A stretch of DNA of 12,561 bases from Pseudomonadota bacterium (GTDB lineage: Bacteria; Pseudomonadota; Alphaproteobacteria; Rhizobiales; Xanthobacteraceae), in NCBI GenBank assembly GCA_023388935.1, contig JAEWFG010000331.1, forward strand, positions 1 through 12,561, read 5' to 3'. Both the position numbers and the translations under genes were made by a program. Numbering within the stretch: position 1 is the stretch's first letter; each line of letters begins with the position of its first letter. A model generated the notes under the pieces. It saw only the letters and a program-made list of their open reading frames with translations. It had not been told where the DNA came from and did no database searches. This document shows positions 6,906-12,561 of the stretch, piece by piece.

Positions 6906-7013
6906 GACCCTCACCCTGAGGAGCGCGCTTTTAGCGCGCGTCTCGAAGGGCGAGGCCACCAGCGGGCCTTCATCCTTCGAGACGCGCGTTCCGCGCTCCT
7001 CAGGATGAGGGTC
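6906..7013. repeat. Large imperfect palindromic intergenic repeat (about 50-bp arms)
   Basis: The left arm (6906-6957) and the right arm (6965-7013) are near reverse complements. GACCCTCACCCTGAGGAGCG pairs with CGCTCCTCAGGATGAGGGTC, and the inner part GCGCGTCTCGAAGG pairs with CCTTCGAGACGCGC. The loop is about 7 bases. The left arm also holds its own small hairpin (GCGCGC TTTTA GCGCGC). I recall this CTGAGGAG ... CTCGAAGG palindrome as a very common intergenic repeat in Bradyrhizobium and relatives. It has no coding content. In RNA it would form a strong stem between the lactonase and acetyltransferase messages, so it may stabilise or attenuate the transcript. Confidence 0.85.
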
Positions 7014-7022
7014 TTGCAGTCC

Positions 7023-7050
7023 GGATTGCTTCGCTTCGCTCGCAATGACG
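7023..7050 (+). repeat. Half copy of the 'GGATTGCTTCGCT...GCAATGACG' repeat
   Basis: These 28 bases match the right arm of the palindrome at 10175-10205 (bases 10178-10205) with a single mismatch (T for G at the fourteenth base). Only one arm is present here. It ends immediately before the GAAGGAG ribosome binding site of the GNAT gene. Confidence 0.8.
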
Positions 7051-7066
7051 GAAGGAGAAAGTTTCA

Positions 7067-7660
7067 ATGCCCTGGCCTGATCCCATCGCCCTGCGCGGAC
7101 CGCACGCCCGTCTCGAGCCGCTGTCGCGAGAGCACCGCGAGGCCCTGGTGGAGGCCGTGAAGGACGGTGAGCTCTATACGATCTGGTACACCGCGATCCC
7201 GACGCCGGAGAACGTGGGCAAGGAGATCGACCGCCGCCTGGCCTTGCAGGCCGCGGGCTCGATGTTGCCGTTCACCGTGTTCGATGCCGGCGGCAAGATC
7301 GTAGGCCAGACGACCTACATGAACATCGATGCCGCCAACCGCCGTGTCGAGATCGGCTCGACCTGGTATGGCAAGAGCGTCCAGCGCGGCCCGCTCAACA
7401 CGCAGTGCAAGCTGCTGCTGCTCACCCACGCCTTCGAGACGCTGAATTGCATCGCGGTGGAATTCCGCACGCACTTCTTCAACCACCAGAGCCGCCGCGC
7501 CATCGAGCGCCTGGGGGCCAAGCAGGACGGCATCCTGCGCAGCCATCAGATCGCGCCGAACGGCACGCTGCGCGACACCGTGGTTTACAGCATCACCGCG
7601 GCCGAATGGCCGACTGTGCAGGCGCATTTGAACTATCAACTCAACGACAAGCCGCGCTGA
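7067..7660 (+). CDS. GNAT-family N-acetyltransferase (RimJ/RimL-like)
   Basis: A 197-residue protein with the GNAT layout of the RimJ/RimL kind. The opening L-R-G-P-H-A-R-L-E-P-L-S is the usual first strand. A central I-V-G-Q-T-T-Y-M-N-I-D segment with the following R-R-V-E-I-G-S-T-W-Y (about 79-101) forms the beta4-beta5 platform. The acetyl-CoA region includes the helix after N-T-Q-C-K-L-L-L-L (111-119). The late signature N-H-Q-S-R-R-A-I-E-R-L-G-A-K-Q-D-G (139-155) is well kept. The family transfers an acetyl group from acetyl-CoA to an amine of a protein, antibiotic or small metabolite. The acceptor is unknown. The ribosome binding site AAGGAG lies about 10 bases before the ATG. The stop is 19 bases from the GMC start, so the two genes are probably co-transcribed. 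Confidence 0.88.
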   Translation: MPWPDPIALRGPHARLEPLSREHREALVEAVKDGELYTIWYTAIPTPENVGKEIDRRLALQAAGSMLPFTVFDAGGKIVGQTTYMNIDAANRRVEIGSTWYGKSVQRGPLNTQCKLLLLTHAFETLNCIAVEFRTHFFNHQSRRAIERLGAKQDGILRSHQIAPNGTLRDTVVYSITAAEWPTVQAHLNYQLNDKPR

Positions 7661-7679
7661 GCGGCTTCTGGCGGACAAC

Positions 7680-9326
7680 ATGGATAGATTTGATTATGTG
7701 ATCGTCGGCGCGGGCTCGGCCGGCTGCGTGCTCACCAGCCGGCTGAGTGAAGATGCCTCGACCAGCATCTGCGTGCTCGAGGCAGGCCCTTCCGATTGGC
7801 ACCCCTACATCCATCTGCCGGCGGGTTTCATCAAGACCTTCCACATGAAGAGCATCAACTGGGCCTACCAGCAGGAGCCGGGGCCCTGGACCGGCGGGCG
7901 CAGCATCTACGCGCCGCGCGGCAAGACGCTCGGCGGCTCGTCCTCGATCAACGGCCACATCTACAACCGCGGCCAGCGCATGGACTTCGACACCTGGGCG
8001 CAGATGGGCAACCGCGGCTGGGGCTATGCCGACGTGCTGCCCTACTTCAAGCGGCTGGAAAAGCGGGTCGGCGAGGGCGAGGACACGTTCCGCGGCCGCG
8101 ACGGCAAGCTCACGGTCACGACCATGGACTGGCGCGATCCGCTCTGCGAGGCCTTCATGGAAGGTGCGGTCTCGCTCGGCATTCCTCGCAACCCCGATTA
8201 CAACGGCAAGACGCAGGAAGGCGTCTCCTACTGCCAGCGCACCATCGACAAAGGCCTGCGCGTCTCCGGATCCACGGCATTCCTCAAGCCCGCGATGAAG
8301 CGGCCGAACGTGCATGTGCACACGCATGCGCATGCGACCGAGATCATTTTTGAAGGCAAGCGCGCGGTCGGCGTGCGCTACATGAAGGGCGGCCGAGGCG
8401 GCACGCCGGTCGAGGTGCGCGCCAACAAGGAAGTGATCCTTTCCGGCGGCACCTATAATTCGCCGCAGCTGCTCCAGCTCTCCGGCGTCGGCTCGCCGGA
8501 TTTGCTGAACGCCCACGGCATCCAGGTGCGCCATGCGCTGCCGGTCGGCGAGGGCCTGCAGGACCATTACGCGCCGCGCACGGTGGCGCGCGTCAAGGAC
8601 ATCAGGACCATCAACGAGCTCCGCCGCGGCCTCTCGCTCTGGATCGAGGCGCTGAAATGGGCCACCGCGCGCCGCGGCCTGCTCTCGCTGTCGCCGACCA
8701 TGGTCTATTGCTTCTGGCATTCCGGCGAGAGCGCCGACTCTTCCGACCTGCAACTCACCTTCACGCCGGCGAGCTACAAGGAAGGCGTGCAGGGCCAGCT
8801 CGAAGACGAGCCCGGCATGACGGTGGCCTCCTGGCAGCAGCGCCCCGAGAGTCGGGGCTATGTCCGCATCCGCTCAAGCGATCCGTTCGCGCCGCCGATC
8901 ATCCAGACCAACTATCTCGATGCCGAGCTCGACCGCCGCGTCATCGTCGGCGGCATGAAGCTCGCGCGCAATCTCCTGAAGTCCGCGCCGCTGTCGCCCT
9001 ATTACGCCTACGAGGATTTCCCCGGTCCCAACGTCAACACCGACGACGAATTCCTGCACGCTGCCACCGAGCGTGGCACCACCACCTTCCACCCCGGCTG
9101 CACCTGCCGCATGGGCCCGGCGGATTCCACTTGGGCGGTGGTCGACGACCAGCTCCGCGTCCACGGCCTCGAAGGCCTCCGCGTGATCGATGCTTCCGTC
9201 ATGCCGCGCATGATCTCGGCGAACCTCAACGCCTCCACGATGATGATCGCCGACCGCGCCTCGGACCTGATCCGCGGCAAGGCCCCGATGGAAGCCGCGC
9301 GTATTCCGGATGCCGCGGTGGCGTGA
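7680..9326 (+). CDS. GMC-family FAD-dependent oxidoreductase (choline/alcohol dehydrogenase-like)
   Basis: The 548-residue length fits the glucose-methanol-choline family. The N-terminal Rossmann motif is V-I-V-G-A-G-S-A-G-C (7-16), with the ribose-binding acid in V-L-E-A-G (32-36). The first GMC signature lies at G-K-T-L-G-G-S-S-S-I-N (81-91) and the second at G-G-T-Y-N-S-P-Q-L-L-Q-L-S-G-V-G (256-271). The C-terminal catalytic pair is His471 (F-H-P-G-C-T-C-R-M-G) and Asn515 (I-S-A-N-L-N). Asn at the second place is as in choline oxidase, whereas many alcohol oxidases have His there. Members oxidise alcohols to aldehydes or lactones with FAD. No signal peptide is seen. The substrate is unknown, and the common 'choline dehydrogenase' label would be unsafe. 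The upstream ribosome binding site is weak (GGCGGA), which fits translational coupling to the GNAT gene 19 bases upstream. Confidence 0.93.
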   Translation: MDRFDYVIVGAGSAGCVLTSRLSEDASTSICVLEAGPSDWHPYIHLPAGFIKTFHMKSINWAYQQEPGPWTGGRSIYAPRGKTLGGSSSINGHIYNRGQRMDFDTWAQMGNRGWGYADVLPYFKRLEKRVGEGEDTFRGRDGKLTVTTMDWRDPLCEAFMEGAVSLGIPRNPDYNGKTQEGVSYCQRTIDKGLRVSGSTAFLKPAMKRPNVHVHTHAHATEIIFEGKRAVGVRYMKGGRGGTPVEVRANKEVILSGGTYNSPQLLQLSGVGSPDLLNAHGIQVRHALPVGEGLQDHYAPRTVARVKDIRTINELRRGLSLWIEALKWATARRGLLSLSPTMVYCFWHSGESADSSDLQLTFTPASYKEGVQGQLEDEPGMTVASWQQRPESRGYVRIRSSDPFAPPIIQTNYLDAELDRRVIVGGMKLARNLLKSAPLSPYYAYEDFPGPNVNTDDEFLHAATERGTTTFHPGCTCRMGPADSTWAVVDDQLRVHGLEGLRVIDASVMPRMISANLNASTMMIADRASDLIRGKAPMEAARIPDAAVA

Positions 9327-9331
9327 GGGCA

Positions 9332-9413
9332 GTCTCGTGCCCCGGACGCAGCGCAGCGCTTCCTTGGCGATGCGAAGCATCGTCCAATGCGGTGCGCTGC
9401 AGAGCCAGGGCCC
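9332..9413. repeat. Intergenic repeat, copy a (CCCCGGACGCAGCGCAGCG type)
   Basis: This element starts 6 bases after the GMC stop codon. It shares 26 identical bases (9333-9358) and a second block of 16 (9391-9406) with copy b at 10228-10286. The outer parts are partly complementary (GCCCCGG ... GCGC with GCGC ... GGGC). A small perfect hairpin (CGATGC GAA GCATCG) sits in the middle, where copy b is shorter. It could act as a transcription stop after the GMC gene. Confidence 0.75.
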
Positions 9414-10125
9414 ATCCTACCAGGCCACGGGTGTGTCGCCCCCTCGTCAATCCCTCCTCACAAAAATATTCCACTTTACCGAAATTCGGAATTGCGGCAT
9501 AAGTCGAAACAGCCCGGCCCGAGGAAGAGGGGCGGTTCGCCTGTCGTTCGAAACGTGGGCCGGGTTGCGGTGGACGCGGCAGCGTCGGGTGCGAGAGGCT
9601 AAGGGCAGGGCGGATTGCTCTCCGTGAGCCCGAGGCTTCGTGCTAGACGAGCGGCGCTGTCAGGTTCGTCTCGCCGGCAATTCTTCGGCAACGTCGACAA
9701 GGCCGGAGAATATTGCGGCGAACAAGCGAGTCGTGCGTACGGCAAAACCGTGTGGTCCTGGCCGTCGTCGCTACGGTCAAGCTTTCGCGGAGGCGGCATT
9801 CGCGTCAACCGGCGCGGTTTCCGCGTCTTTCGCGGGGCGAGGGAGGCCAGAGGGAATTCGGCTCCCGGGAGAGCACGGCATAAGCCGTCAGACCACTGCG
9901 CAGGGAAGGCCGTGTGTTGGGCTTCACCTGTATGCCGCTGTGCAGTCCTTTTGCGCTACCTGCGCACAGCGGACCGTGGGTGCCAGCCGGCACCCGGCCT
10001 TCCCTGCGCCCTCTGCGTTGCGGAGGGTGAGATATAAGCAAAGCTCGGGCGAAATGAGCCGCGAGGACACGGACGTATGTCTGCGAGCACGATGCGAGTT
10101 GGAGAACGACCGCGATGCCCTTTTC
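9414..10125. other. Long non-coding segment of the repeat island
   Basis: About 0.7 kb between repeat copies shows frames on both strands, but none has a ribosome binding site, a recognisable domain or stable codon use. Peptides such as R-K-L-D-R-S-D-D-G-Q-D-H and P-G-R-A-R-H-K-P-S read on opposite strands. I remember both as spurious products of a sequence repeated many times in Bradyrhizobium genomes. An AT-richer patch at about 9450-9500 holds the 11-base palindrome CCGAAATTCGG (9479-9489). A nested palindrome lies at 9898-10009. I read the segment as dispersed repetitive DNA or decayed sequence. Confidence 0.55.
9898..10009. repeat. Nested double palindrome with 15-bp perfect outer arms
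   Basis: The outer arms GCGCAGGGAAGGCCG (9898-9912) and CGGCCTTCCCTGCGC (9995-10009) are exact complements. Inside, CCGCTGTGCAG (9935-9945) pairs with CTGCGCACAGCGG (9960-9972) apart from two extra bases. The loop contains TCCTTTTGCGCTAC. Transcribed, it would fold into a long two-tier stem-loop. I see no coding role. Confidence 0.8.
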
Positions 10126-10205
10126 CGTCATTGCGAGCGCAGCGAAGCAATCCAGACTGTCACCGCGGAAAGATTCTGGATTGCTTCGCTGCGCTCGCAA
10201 TGACG
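10126..10205. repeat. Perfect 31-bp palindrome with 18-base loop (RPE-like)
   Basis: Bases 10126-10156 and 10175-10205 are exact reverse complements over all 31 positions, with an 18-base loop. The arm sequence begins CGTCATTGCGAGCGCAGCGA. One arm is also found, with one mismatch, at 7023-7050. I recall this as an abundant intergenic palindrome in Bradyrhizobium relatives. The exact arms suggest recent movement or gene conversion. Confidence 0.9.
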
Positions 10206-10227
10206 AGGTGGAGAGAGCGGGCAATAC

Positions 10228-10286
10228 TCTCGTGCCCCGGACGCAGCGCAGCGTCACTTCGACGGTGCGCTGCAGAGCCGGGGCCC
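10228..10286. repeat. Intergenic repeat, copy b (CCCCGGACGCAGCGCAGCG type)
   Basis: It is identical to copy a over 26 bases (10228-10253) and over 16 bases (10264-10279). Its centre is shorter than that of copy a and lacks the CGATGC hairpin. GCCCCGG and CCGGGGC at its ends are complementary, so the unit can fold as a hairpin. It lies 22 bases after the perfect palindrome. Confidence 0.75.
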
Positions 10287-10310
10287 GCGTCTCCGAGCAA
10301 TTCGCGCGGC

Positions 10311-10387
10311 GTGGGTCCCGGTTCTGCGCAGCAACGCACCGGACGATGCTGTGCATCGCCGGGAGCGTTGCAGCGCGTCCGGGACAC
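10311..10387. repeat. Palindromic repeat next to the MoxR stop codon (copy c, related type)
   Basis: GTCCCGG (10315-10321) pairs with CCGGGAC (10379-10385), and GCAACGC (10331-10337) pairs with GCGTTGC (10365-10371). A GC-rich inner part contains GATGCTGTGCATC. The words 'GGTCCCGG ... GCGTCCGGGAC' relate it to copies a and b in inverted order. It ends about 8 bases from the MoxR stop on the minus strand and may end that transcript. Confidence 0.7.
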
Positions 10388-10394
10388 GGGAAGC

Positions 10395-11237
10395 TTACAC
10401 TTCCCGCCGGCTCAAAAACGCCAGTCGCTCGAACAGATGCACGTCCTGCTCGTTCTTGAGCAGCGCGCCGTGCAGCGGCGGGATCAGCTTGCGCGGGTCG
10501 CGCTCGCGGAGCTGCTCGGCGCTCATGTCTTCGTTGAGCAGCAGCTTGAGCCAGTCGAGCAGCTCGGAGGTCGACGGCTTCTTCTTCAAGCCGGGCACCT
10601 CGCGAACCTCGAAGAAGATGCGCAGCGCCTCTTCCACCAGGCGCTTCTTGATGCCGGGGAAGTGGACGTCGACGATCCGGCCCATCGTGTCGGCGTCGGG
10701 AAACTTGATGTAGTGGAAGAAGCAGCGGCGCAGGAAGGCGTCCGGCAGCTCCTTCTCATTGTTGGAGGTGATCATCATGATCGGGCGCTGCTTCGCCTTG
10801 ATCGTCTCGCCGGTCTCATAGACATGGAATTCCATGCGGTCGAGCTCGAGCAGCAGGTCGTTCGGGAATTCGATGTCGGCCTTATCGATCTCGTCGATCA
10901 AGAGCACCGGGCGCTGCTCGGCGGTGAAGGCTTCCCACAGCTTGCCGCGCTTGATGTAGTTCTTGATGTCGGAGACCCTGCTGTCACCGAGCTGGCTGTC
11001 ACGCAGGCGCGACACCGCGTCGTATTCGTAGAGGCCCTGCTGCGCCTTGGTGGTGGACTTGATGTGCCAGGTCAGCAGCGGCGCGTTCAGCGCCTTCGCC
11101 ACTTCCTCGGCCAGCACGGTCTTGCCGGTGCCGGGCTCGCCCTTCACCAGGAGCGGGCGCTCCAGCACGATCGAGGCATTGACGGCGACCTTGAGATCGT
11201 CGGTCGCAACATAGTCCTTGGTGCCGGTAAATTTCAT
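10395..11237 (-). CDS. MoxR-family AAA+ ATPase
   Basis: This 280-residue protein is one AAA+ module. Walker A is G-E-P-G-T-G-K-T (33-40). Walker B is V-L-L-I-D-E-I-D-K-A-D (111-121). Sensor 1 is I-T-S-N-N (156-160), and the candidate arginine fingers are Arg170 and Arg171 (A-F-L-R-R-C-F-F). The C-terminal lid runs from about 185 to 275. Length and motifs fit the MoxR/CoxD branch of about 280-300 residues. These ATPases act as chaperones that mature or assemble metal-cofactor enzymes and other complexes, usually together with a von Willebrand A partner. Such a partner (CoxE-like) begins at 11702 on the opposite strand. The ribosome binding site AAGGAC lies about 7 bases before the ATG. Downstream is a repeat element. 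The client is not evident; no carbon monoxide or methanol dehydrogenase genes lie in the window. Confidence 0.92.
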   Translation of the reverse strand: MKFTGTKDYVATDDLKVAVNASIVLERPLLVKGEPGTGKTVLAEEVAKALNAPLLTWHIKSTTKAQQGLYEYDAVSRLRDSQLGDSRVSDIKNYIKRGKLWEAFTAEQRPVLLIDEIDKADIEFPNDLLLELDRMEFHVYETGETIKAKQRPIMMITSNNEKELPDAFLRRCFFHYIKFPDADTMGRIVDVHFPGIKKRLVEEALRIFFEVREVPGLKKKPSTSELLDWLKLLLNEDMSAEQLRERDPRKLIPPLHGALLKNEQDVHLFERLAFLSRREV

Positions 11238-11289
11238 TGCGCGTCCTTAAGTAATCGTCGGCGCGGGGCCGTCGCCCCGTCACGACAAG

Positions 11290-11316
11290 GGAACGGCCGC
11301 TCGTGGCGGCCGTTCC
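11290..11316 (-). terminator. Terminator-like hairpin after the GlsB-type gene
   Basis: GGAACGGCCGC (11290-11300) and GCGGCCGTTCC (11306-11316) are a perfect 11-bp stem with a five-base loop. Read on the minus strand it lies 16 bases past the stop of the GlsB-type gene and is followed by CTTGTCG, a poor T run. It separates that gene from moxR downstream. Confidence 0.65.
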
Positions 11317-11332
11317 TGGTTCGGTCAGGCTG

Positions 11333-11578
11333 TCAGACCCGTCTTATCAGCGAAAGGATGACGAGCACAATCACCGCGCCGATCGTGGCGTCCACGATGG
11401 CGCCGACCGTGCCGGTGGCGAGCTCGATGTGGAGCTGAGGCAGAACCCAGCCTGCAACCAGCGCGCCGATGATGCCGACGACCATGTTGCCGATCAGCCC
11501 AAATCCCGCCCCGTGGACAATCTTGCCGGCAAGCCAGCCCGCGATCGCGCCGATGATGAGTGCTGCGAGAATTCCCAT
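11333..11578 (-). CDS. GlsB/YeaQ/YmgE-family small membrane protein, 81 residues
   Basis: The short protein has three predicted membrane helices (about 3-20, 26-46 and 58-78) packed with Gly, Ala and Ile. It shows the family pattern A-G-W-L-A-G-K-I, then G-N-M-V-V-G-I-I-G-A-L-V-A-G-W. This is the transglycosylase-associated / stress-response membrane protein family, found in the inner membrane and often induced by stress, with no proven biochemical activity. Length matches the family at about 80-85 residues. A GGGGGA ribosome binding site precedes the ATG. The gene sits between the divergent moxR and vWA genes, in the same direction as moxR, and is closed by a strong hairpin, so it is probably its own transcription unit. 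Confidence 0.9.
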   Translation of the reverse strand: MGILAALIIGAIAGWLAGKIVHGAGFGLIGNMVVGIIGALVAGWVLPQLHIELATGTVGAIVDATIGAVIVLVILSLIRRV

Positions 11579-11701
11579 GGCAAAAGTCCCCCAAACAACC
11601 CCTTGAGACGGCCAATTCTAGAGCAAAATGCCTGCCGGTCCAGCGTTCAGCGGAGGACGCCGCCCCTTGACGCCGGCCAGCCGACGGGCAATCTGTCACC
11701 C

Positions 11702-12561
11702 ATGTTCCTGCAATTCTTCACCTCTCTGCGCGACGCGCAGGTCCCCGTAACGCTGCGCGAATACCTCACGCTGATGGAGGCGCTCGACGCCGACCTCGCG
11801 GACTATACGGTCGAGAATTTCTACTATCTGTCGCGCGCCTCGCTGGTGAAGGACGAGCGCAACCTCGACAAGTTCGACCGCGTCTTCGGCACGGTGTTCA
11901 AGGGGCTGGAAAGCCTGCTCGACGCCATGGAGAAGGCGGAGATCCCTGAGGAGTGGCTGAAGAAGCTCGCCGAAAAGTATCTCACCGAGGAAGAGAAGAA
12001 GCAGATCGAGGCCATGGGCTGGGACAAGCTCATGGAGACCCTGAAGAAGCGCCTCGAAGAGCAGAAGGGCCGCCACCAGGGCGGCTCGAAGTGGATCGGC
12101 ACCGCCGGCACCTCGCCGTTCGGCGCGCACGGCTACAATCCCGAAGGCGTGCGGATCGGGCAGGAGAAGAACCGCAACAACCGCGCCGTGAAGGTATGGG
12201 ACAAGCGCGAGTTCAAGGATCTCGACGGCAATGTCGAGCTTGGCATCCGCAACATCAAGGTAGCGCTGCGGCGCTTGCGCAAGTTCGCGCGCACCGGCGC
12301 GCCGGACGAGCTCGATCTTGACACCACGATCCGCGAGACCGCCAATCACGGCTATCTCGACGTTCACATGCGCCCCGAGCGCCGCAACGCGGTGAAGCTC
12401 TTGGTGTTCTTCGACATCGGCGGCTCGATGGACGCGCATATCGAGCAGGTCGAGGAGCTGTTCTCGGCGGCGAAGAGCGAGTTCAAGCACATGGAGTATT
12501 TCTACTTCCACAACTGCCTCTATGAAGGCGTGTGGAAGCAGAACAAGCGCCGCTTCACCGA
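11702..12561 (+). CDS. CoxE-like von Willebrand factor A domain protein (cut by the right edge)
   Basis: The frame is open from ATG 11702 to the window end, giving 286 residues; full-length relatives have nearly 400, so the end is missing. The N-terminus (M-F-L-Q-F-F-T-S-L-R, then P-V-T-L-R-E-Y-L) is the standard start of this family. A charged helical part follows (about 75-125, with E-E-W-L-K-K and E-E-E-K-K-Q). Next is a G-T-x-G-T-S-P-F-G-A-H-G-Y-N-P-E-G segment (133-149), then the vWA domain from about 230. Its metal site reads F-F-D-I-G-G-S-M (Asp238 to Ser242), a D-x-G-G-S form in place of the classical D-x-S-x-S. After it comes F-Y-F-H-N-C-L-Y-E, typical of the family. Members work with MoxR ATPases in complex assembly, and the moxR gene lies about 460 bases away on the other strand. 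No clear ribosome binding site precedes the start. Confidence 0.9.
   Translation, partial: MFLQFFTSLRDAQVPVTLREYLTLMEALDADLADYTVENFYYLSRASLVKDERNLDKFDRVFGTVFKGLESLLDAMEKAEIPEEWLKKLAEKYLTEEEKKQIEAMGWDKLMETLKKRLEEQKGRHQGGSKWIGTAGTSPFGAHGYNPEGVRIGQEKNRNNRAVKVWDKREFKDLDGNVELGIRNIKVALRRLRKFARTGAPDELDLDTTIRETANHGYLDVHMRPERRNAVKLLVFFDIGGSMDAHIEQVEELFSAAKSEFKHMEYFYFHNCLYEGVWKQNKRRFT

Noticed and set aside
6906..7050. CRISPR array or tandem repeat
   Set aside because: The repeated units are inverted arms and dispersed single copies, not regularly spaced direct repeats, and no cas gene is present.
7641..8753. A 370-residue minus-strand frame opposite the GMC gene
   Set aside because: Antisense shadow rich in Arg, Ala and Asp with no domain; the GMC frame on plus has all family motifs.
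7680..9326. Naming the GMC gene betA (choline dehydrogenase)
   Set aside because: The family motifs are general and there is no betaine aldehyde dehydrogenase or choline transporter nearby, so the substrate cannot be fixed.
9615..10356. Several frames of 140 to 187 residues in the repeat island, on both strands
   Set aside because: They run through palindromes, lack ribosome binding sites and domains, and contain peptide words I remember as spurious translations of dispersed Bradyrhizobium repeats.
10077..11438. A 453-residue plus-strand frame opposite moxR
   Set aside because: It starts inside palindromic repeats and continues as the antisense of moxR; no motif or initiation signal.
10395..12561. 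Calling this a carbon monoxide dehydrogenase (cox) cluster
   Set aside because: Only MoxR and CoxE-like accessory families are visible. No coxL, coxM or coxS is in the window, and these accessory families occur widely without CO oxidation.

Overview
The window looks like chromosomal DNA of an alphaproteobacterium of the Bradyrhizobium type (Nitrobacteraceae). The reasons are high GC with strong third-position GC bias, an intracellular poly-hydroxyalkanoate depolymerase, several small proteins of a kind I associate with this group, and palindromic intergenic repeats with the 'GTCATTGCGAGCGCAGCGAAGC' and 'CCTGAGGAGCGCG...CTCGAAGG' type of sequence. The genus call rests on recall, not on a search. 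I see no tRNA, rRNA, CRISPR array, transposase or phage gene.

Left part (1-2887). The 5' end of a probable cupin gene runs off the left edge (minus). Next come a decayed response-regulator receiver fragment (minus) butted against the stop codon of phaZ, phaZ itself (minus), and a divergent glutathione S-transferase family gene (plus). The 290 bases after the GST gene hold two hairpins and no gene.

Middle (2888-9326). A small conserved-looking cytoplasmic protein (minus) is divergent from a small exported coiled-coil protein (plus). A mandelate racemase/enolase-superfamily dehydratase or racemase (minus) is divergent from an AraC-type regulator with a GyrI-like ligand domain (plus). Then, all on plus, come an SMP-30/gluconolactonase-like enzyme, a GNAT acetyltransferase and a GMC flavin oxidoreductase. 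Oxidoreductase, lactonase and acid-sugar dehydratase could form an oxidative sugar or sugar-acid route (alcohol or aldose to lactone to acid to 2-keto-3-deoxy acid). That is inference from neighbourhood only, and no transporter or aldolase is present. A large palindromic repeat lies between the lactonase and acetyltransferase genes, ending right at the acetyltransferase ribosome binding site.

Right part (9327-12561). About 1.07 kb between the convergent GMC and MoxR genes appears to be built from palindromic and interspersed repeats, with no convincing gene. A MoxR-type AAA+ ATPase (minus) and a CoxE-like von Willebrand A protein (plus, cut by the right edge) follow. They are probable functional partners but are divergent and separated by a small GlsB/YeaQ-type membrane protein gene with its own terminator-like hairpin.

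No clearly new multi-gene system is visible. The most unusual items are the repeat island, the receiver-domain remnant at the phaZ stop codon, and the atypical active-site residues of the enolase-superfamily protein.
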